Positions 61,049 through 64,000 of a stretch of DNA of 64,000 bases are shown here, piece by piece. The stretch is from positions 248,001 through 312,000 of the forward strand of contig CAKMXJ010000011.1 in NCBI GenBank assembly GCA_928724745.1, in the 5' to 3' direction. The translations under genes were made by a program, and so were the position numbers. This stretch comes from Anthracocystis setariae. Its lineage: Eukaryota; Basidiomycota; Ustilaginomycetes; Ustilaginales; Ustilaginaceae. Every line of letters starts with the position of its first letter. Positions within the stretch are counted from its first letter, which is position 1. The notes under the pieces are model-generated. The model was not told where the DNA came from and ran no database searches. It saw nothing but the letters and a program-made list of their open reading frames with translations.

Positions 61049-64000
61049 GAGGACGAAGCCACACCTACCAACGGCGAGGATGACCTACCCGATGACCGCT
61101 CCGTCCTTTCCTATGACCCGGAGTGGGACCCCGAGTTCACCGACCACCCTCAGACTCTCCCGGTGAGGGCCAACATCGCCCAACTTCGCCAGGACCCGGG
61201 GCTCGTGGATCTCAGGAGCCATGTAGCGGCCCTCATCCCCCCCGCCGAGCCGGTGATCAGCGGGGACACCATCCGGGTACACCGACACCCCAGCATCCCG
61301 GTGTATGAGTGCTGGGTCACGCTGGCCGGGTGCCGTGCCCGGGCCCTAATCGACGGGGGCGCCACCGCTTCTTTTGTGGACAGGGCCATGCTGGATCGGG
61401 AGGTGGGCGTCCCGGAGGCCCTCCGGGCCCCGGTACGTACAGCAACCTTCGATTCCCGCTCAGAGGCTATTACCCACGCTCTCCGGGCATCGGTCAGCCT
61501 TGCGGGCGTCCCGGTTACCCCGAATCATCAATTCTACGTCGCACCCCGCATCTCCGATTATGATATCATCCTAGGAATGGATTGGATTGAGAAGACCGAA
61601 CCGGTACTCAATTATCAAACCCAAACCATGCACTTCCCGCTCCCGGGAGGAGGGGGTTATGCCACCACCCCGGTTCAACCTACCGGCCCCCCGCTGCTTA
61701 CCAATGGACAGGATCCCGTCCCGGGGGAGAACTGTTTCGCTATCCACCCCAGCTCCTTGGAGCCATCCCGGGCCCCAGGCCTCCCGGAAGAGTACCGGGA
61801 CTTCTCGGACGTGTTCAATGAGGCCAACGCCGATGTGCTCCCGCCTCGCCGGTCTCACGACCACCAGATTAACCTCCTCCCCGGAGCCCAGATCCCACAT
61901 GGCGCACTATACTCCCTCTCCGGGAGAGAAATGGAGGAGCTTAAGGCCTATCTTGATAAGATGCTTGAGATAGGGTTCATCCGGCCGTCCAAGAGCCCGG
62001 CAGCCGCCCCTATCATCTTCGTCCCGAAGAAAGATGGCAAACTCCGCCTTTGCGTCGACTACCGGGCCCTCAACAGCATCACCGTCAAAGACAAGTATCC
62101 GATTCCCCTGATCTCCGAGCACCTGGACTGCCTCTCCCGGGCTAAGATTTACACGAAATTGGATCTTAAGGGGGCCTACAATCTTGTCCGCATCGCGGAG
62201 GGCGACGAATGGAAAACAGCCTTCCGGACCAGGTACGGGAGCTACGAATACTTAGTTATGCCCTTTGGACTATGTAACGCCCCGTCCACTTTCCAGCGTC
62301 TTATGAACCACGTTCTCCACGACCTCTTGGATGTCACCGTAATAGTGTATTTGGATGATATCCTCATATTTTCCGCCGACCCCGCAGAACACACCTCTCA
62401 CGTCCGGGAGGTGTTGGGACGTCTCCGGGACCACAAGCTGTACTGTGCCCCGGGAAAATGCGACTTCGGGACCTCGTCTGTCGAGTTCCTCGGGTACCGG
62501 GTCAGTCCCGGGGGGATCAGCATGGACCCCGGTAAGGTGGACGCGGTGTCGTCCTGGCCAGAACCGGTCACCATCCGGGACATCCAGGTCTTTCTAGGGT
62601 TTGCCAACTTCTATCGCCGCTTCATCCGGCACTACTCCCGGGTGGCGTCCCCGCTCACCGATCGGCTTAAGAACAAGGCCTCCGGTAAGATCAACCTGGA
62701 GCCCCGGGAGCGGGAGGCTTTCACCCGACTCAAAGAAGCCTTCACTACCGCCCCAATCCTACAACACTTCGACCCTTCCCGGCTCACAGTGATCGAAACA
62801 GATGCTAGCGATTACGTCGTGGCTGCCGTACTCTCACAGTGGTACGCCGCCCCGGGGACCGACCCCGAGGCCGTACCCCGGCCCTCGACCCACCGGCTCC
62901 ATCCGGTAGCCTATTGGTCGCGAAAGATGCAACCCGCAGAGCGTAATTACGAAATCCACGATAAAGAACTCCTAGCAATCGTAGATGCGTTGCAGGAATG
63001 GAGACATTACCTCCACGGGCTCCAGGAGCCGTTTGAGGTGCTCACCGACCACCAGGCCCTCCAATATTTCCAAACGAAACGGCAACTTAACAGGCGGCAG
63101 GCCCGGTGGAGCATGGCTCTCGGGGAGTTCACGTTTACCATTACGTACCGACCCGGGACCCAGGCAACCCGCCCAGACGCTCTGTCCCGGCGCTCCGATG
63201 GTCATCCCAACACCACCACCACCAATCATCAGCATGACCCCTCTAACGTCGCGGTCCTCCTACCCCCTGACCTGTTCCAGGATTCCGGGCTGGCGGAACA
63301 ACGAACACCGGCTGCGCACCGGATATCGGACGTAGCCCCGGGCCCCGACCCGCTCCCGACCAGCCCCGCGTCCCCCGCCGAAGTGAAACGAATCCTAGAG
63401 CGCTATCACGACCACCCGACGGCGGGACACCCGGGAGTGGCCGCTACCCTGGAACTGGTCCGTCGTCATCATTCCTGGCCCAATCTCAAGCACGATGTCA
63501 CAGAATACGTTCGGACCTGTGGAGCCTGTAAGCGCGCTAAAGCGCCCCGGCATAAGCCTTACGGACTGCTGCTCCCGCTCGACGCCCCGACCCGGCCGTT
63601 CGGGACCATCACGATGGACCATATTGAGGGTCTCCCGGTTTCCCGGGTCGGTGGTCTCACGTTCGACTCCATCCTCGTCGTCGTCGATCGCCTCACCAAG
63701 TACTCCCTTTTCCTCCCGGCCCGGAAGTCCGATACGGCCAAAGATCTCGCCCACATGCTGTTCTCCCGCGTTTTTGCCTATTTTGGACTCCCGGACGCCA
63801 TCGTGTCGGACCGGGGGCGCACTTTTGTAGCGTCCCTGTGGAAGGATATCTTAACAGCCCTCGGGACCACCCCGGCCCTCTCCACAGCCTATCACCCCCA
63901 GACAGATGGCCAAACCGAGCGTGTTAACCAAAATCTAGAGGTTTTCCTCCGATTCTATGTCAACTACCAGCAGGACGACTGGGCGTCCTGGTTACCGTAC
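60227..64000 (+). CDS. Gypsy pol polyprotein, open to the window end
   Basis: One frame is free of stops from 60227 to the last base. Its first part carries late gag sequence. Then follow an aspartic protease (ALIDGGATASFVD near 61343-61381), reverse transcriptase (KDGKLRLCVDYRALN; VYLDDILIFS with YLDD at 62348-62359) and RNase H (ETDASDYVVAAVLSQW near 62796; VLTDHQALQYF). Integrase has the HHCC zinc domain (about 63400-63535) and a D-D-35-E core: aspartates at codons 63617 and 63809, glutamate at codon 63917. All catalytic residues checked are intact, so pol looks competent although gag is not. The start of Pol translation cannot be fixed because of the gag shifts. The C-terminal end, including any chromodomain, lies outside. 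Confidence 0.92.

Larger units (their letters stand above)
59376..64000 (+). mobile_element. Ty3/gypsy LTR retrotransposon inserted in the copia element
   Basis: At least 4.6 kb of a plus-strand element runs out of the window. The order is LTR, leader, gag, protease, reverse transcriptase, RNase H, integrase, which is the Ty3/gypsy order. It splits the copia frame at 59375/59376 and is therefore the younger insertion. Base composition is GC-rich with very frequent CCCGG and CCGGG, unlike both the flanking genes and the copia host. Confidence 0.95.

Overview
The window looks like nuclear chromosomal DNA of a smut-type basidiomycete fungus (Ustilaginales, of the Ustilago/Sporisorium/Pseudozyma kind). 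This is an inference from compact gene packing (about 2 kb per gene), mostly intronless long ORFs, introns of 88-266 nt with GTAWGT-like donors, and the character of the proteins (UTP21, NUF2, COG4, a Ustilago-style conventional kinesin, a PRIB-like Zn2Cys6 factor). No ribosomal RNA, tRNA or CRISPR array was recognised.

Layout. 0-12.7 kb: eIF1A (partial) and YIF1 diverge from one promoter. QCR7 diverges from a long gene that fuses protoporphyrinogen oxidase to an NDUFAF7-type methyltransferase. A 1205-residue Zn2Cys6 regulator follows, with a long repeat-rich upstream region. 12.7-21.2 kb: a HOS1/HDAC8-like deacetylase converges on the DEAD-box helicase HAS1. HAS1 diverges from UTP21 (both ribosome biogenesis), and UTP21 converges on mitochondrial ribosomal protein uL15m. 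21.2-31 kb: the TBP-remodelling ATPase MOT1, then two diverged paralogues of unknown function facing each other tail to tail.

31-44 kb: an SSO-type syntaxin, an mS38/COX24-like mitochondrial protein, RVB2, COG4, the kinetochore protein NUF2, a family-16 methyltransferase and a CGFS monothiol glutaredoxin. 44-58 kb: a TBC Rab-GAP, elongin A, a small zinc-ribbon protein whose first coding exon is only the ATG, a four-exon cytosolic chorismate mutase, a possible 73-residue spliced membrane protein, a UBLCP1-like CTD phosphatase and conventional kinesin.

58.3-64 kb: nested retrotransposons. The 3' end of a Ty1/copia element (139-bp LTR plus the RNase H end of pol, minus strand) is interrupted at 59375/59376 by a Ty3/gypsy element on the plus strand. 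The gypsy gag is broken by frame changes, but its pol frame is open to the end of the window.

Most genes are housekeeping and not an operon-like system. The points most worth a second look are the PPOX-NDUFAF7 fusion with a buried presequence-like segment, the tail-to-tail paralogues, the luminal tail on the syntaxin, the 22-bp palindrome in the eIF1A/YIF1 promoter, the split small genes with introns at codons 1-10, and the different hexamer signatures of the two retroelements.
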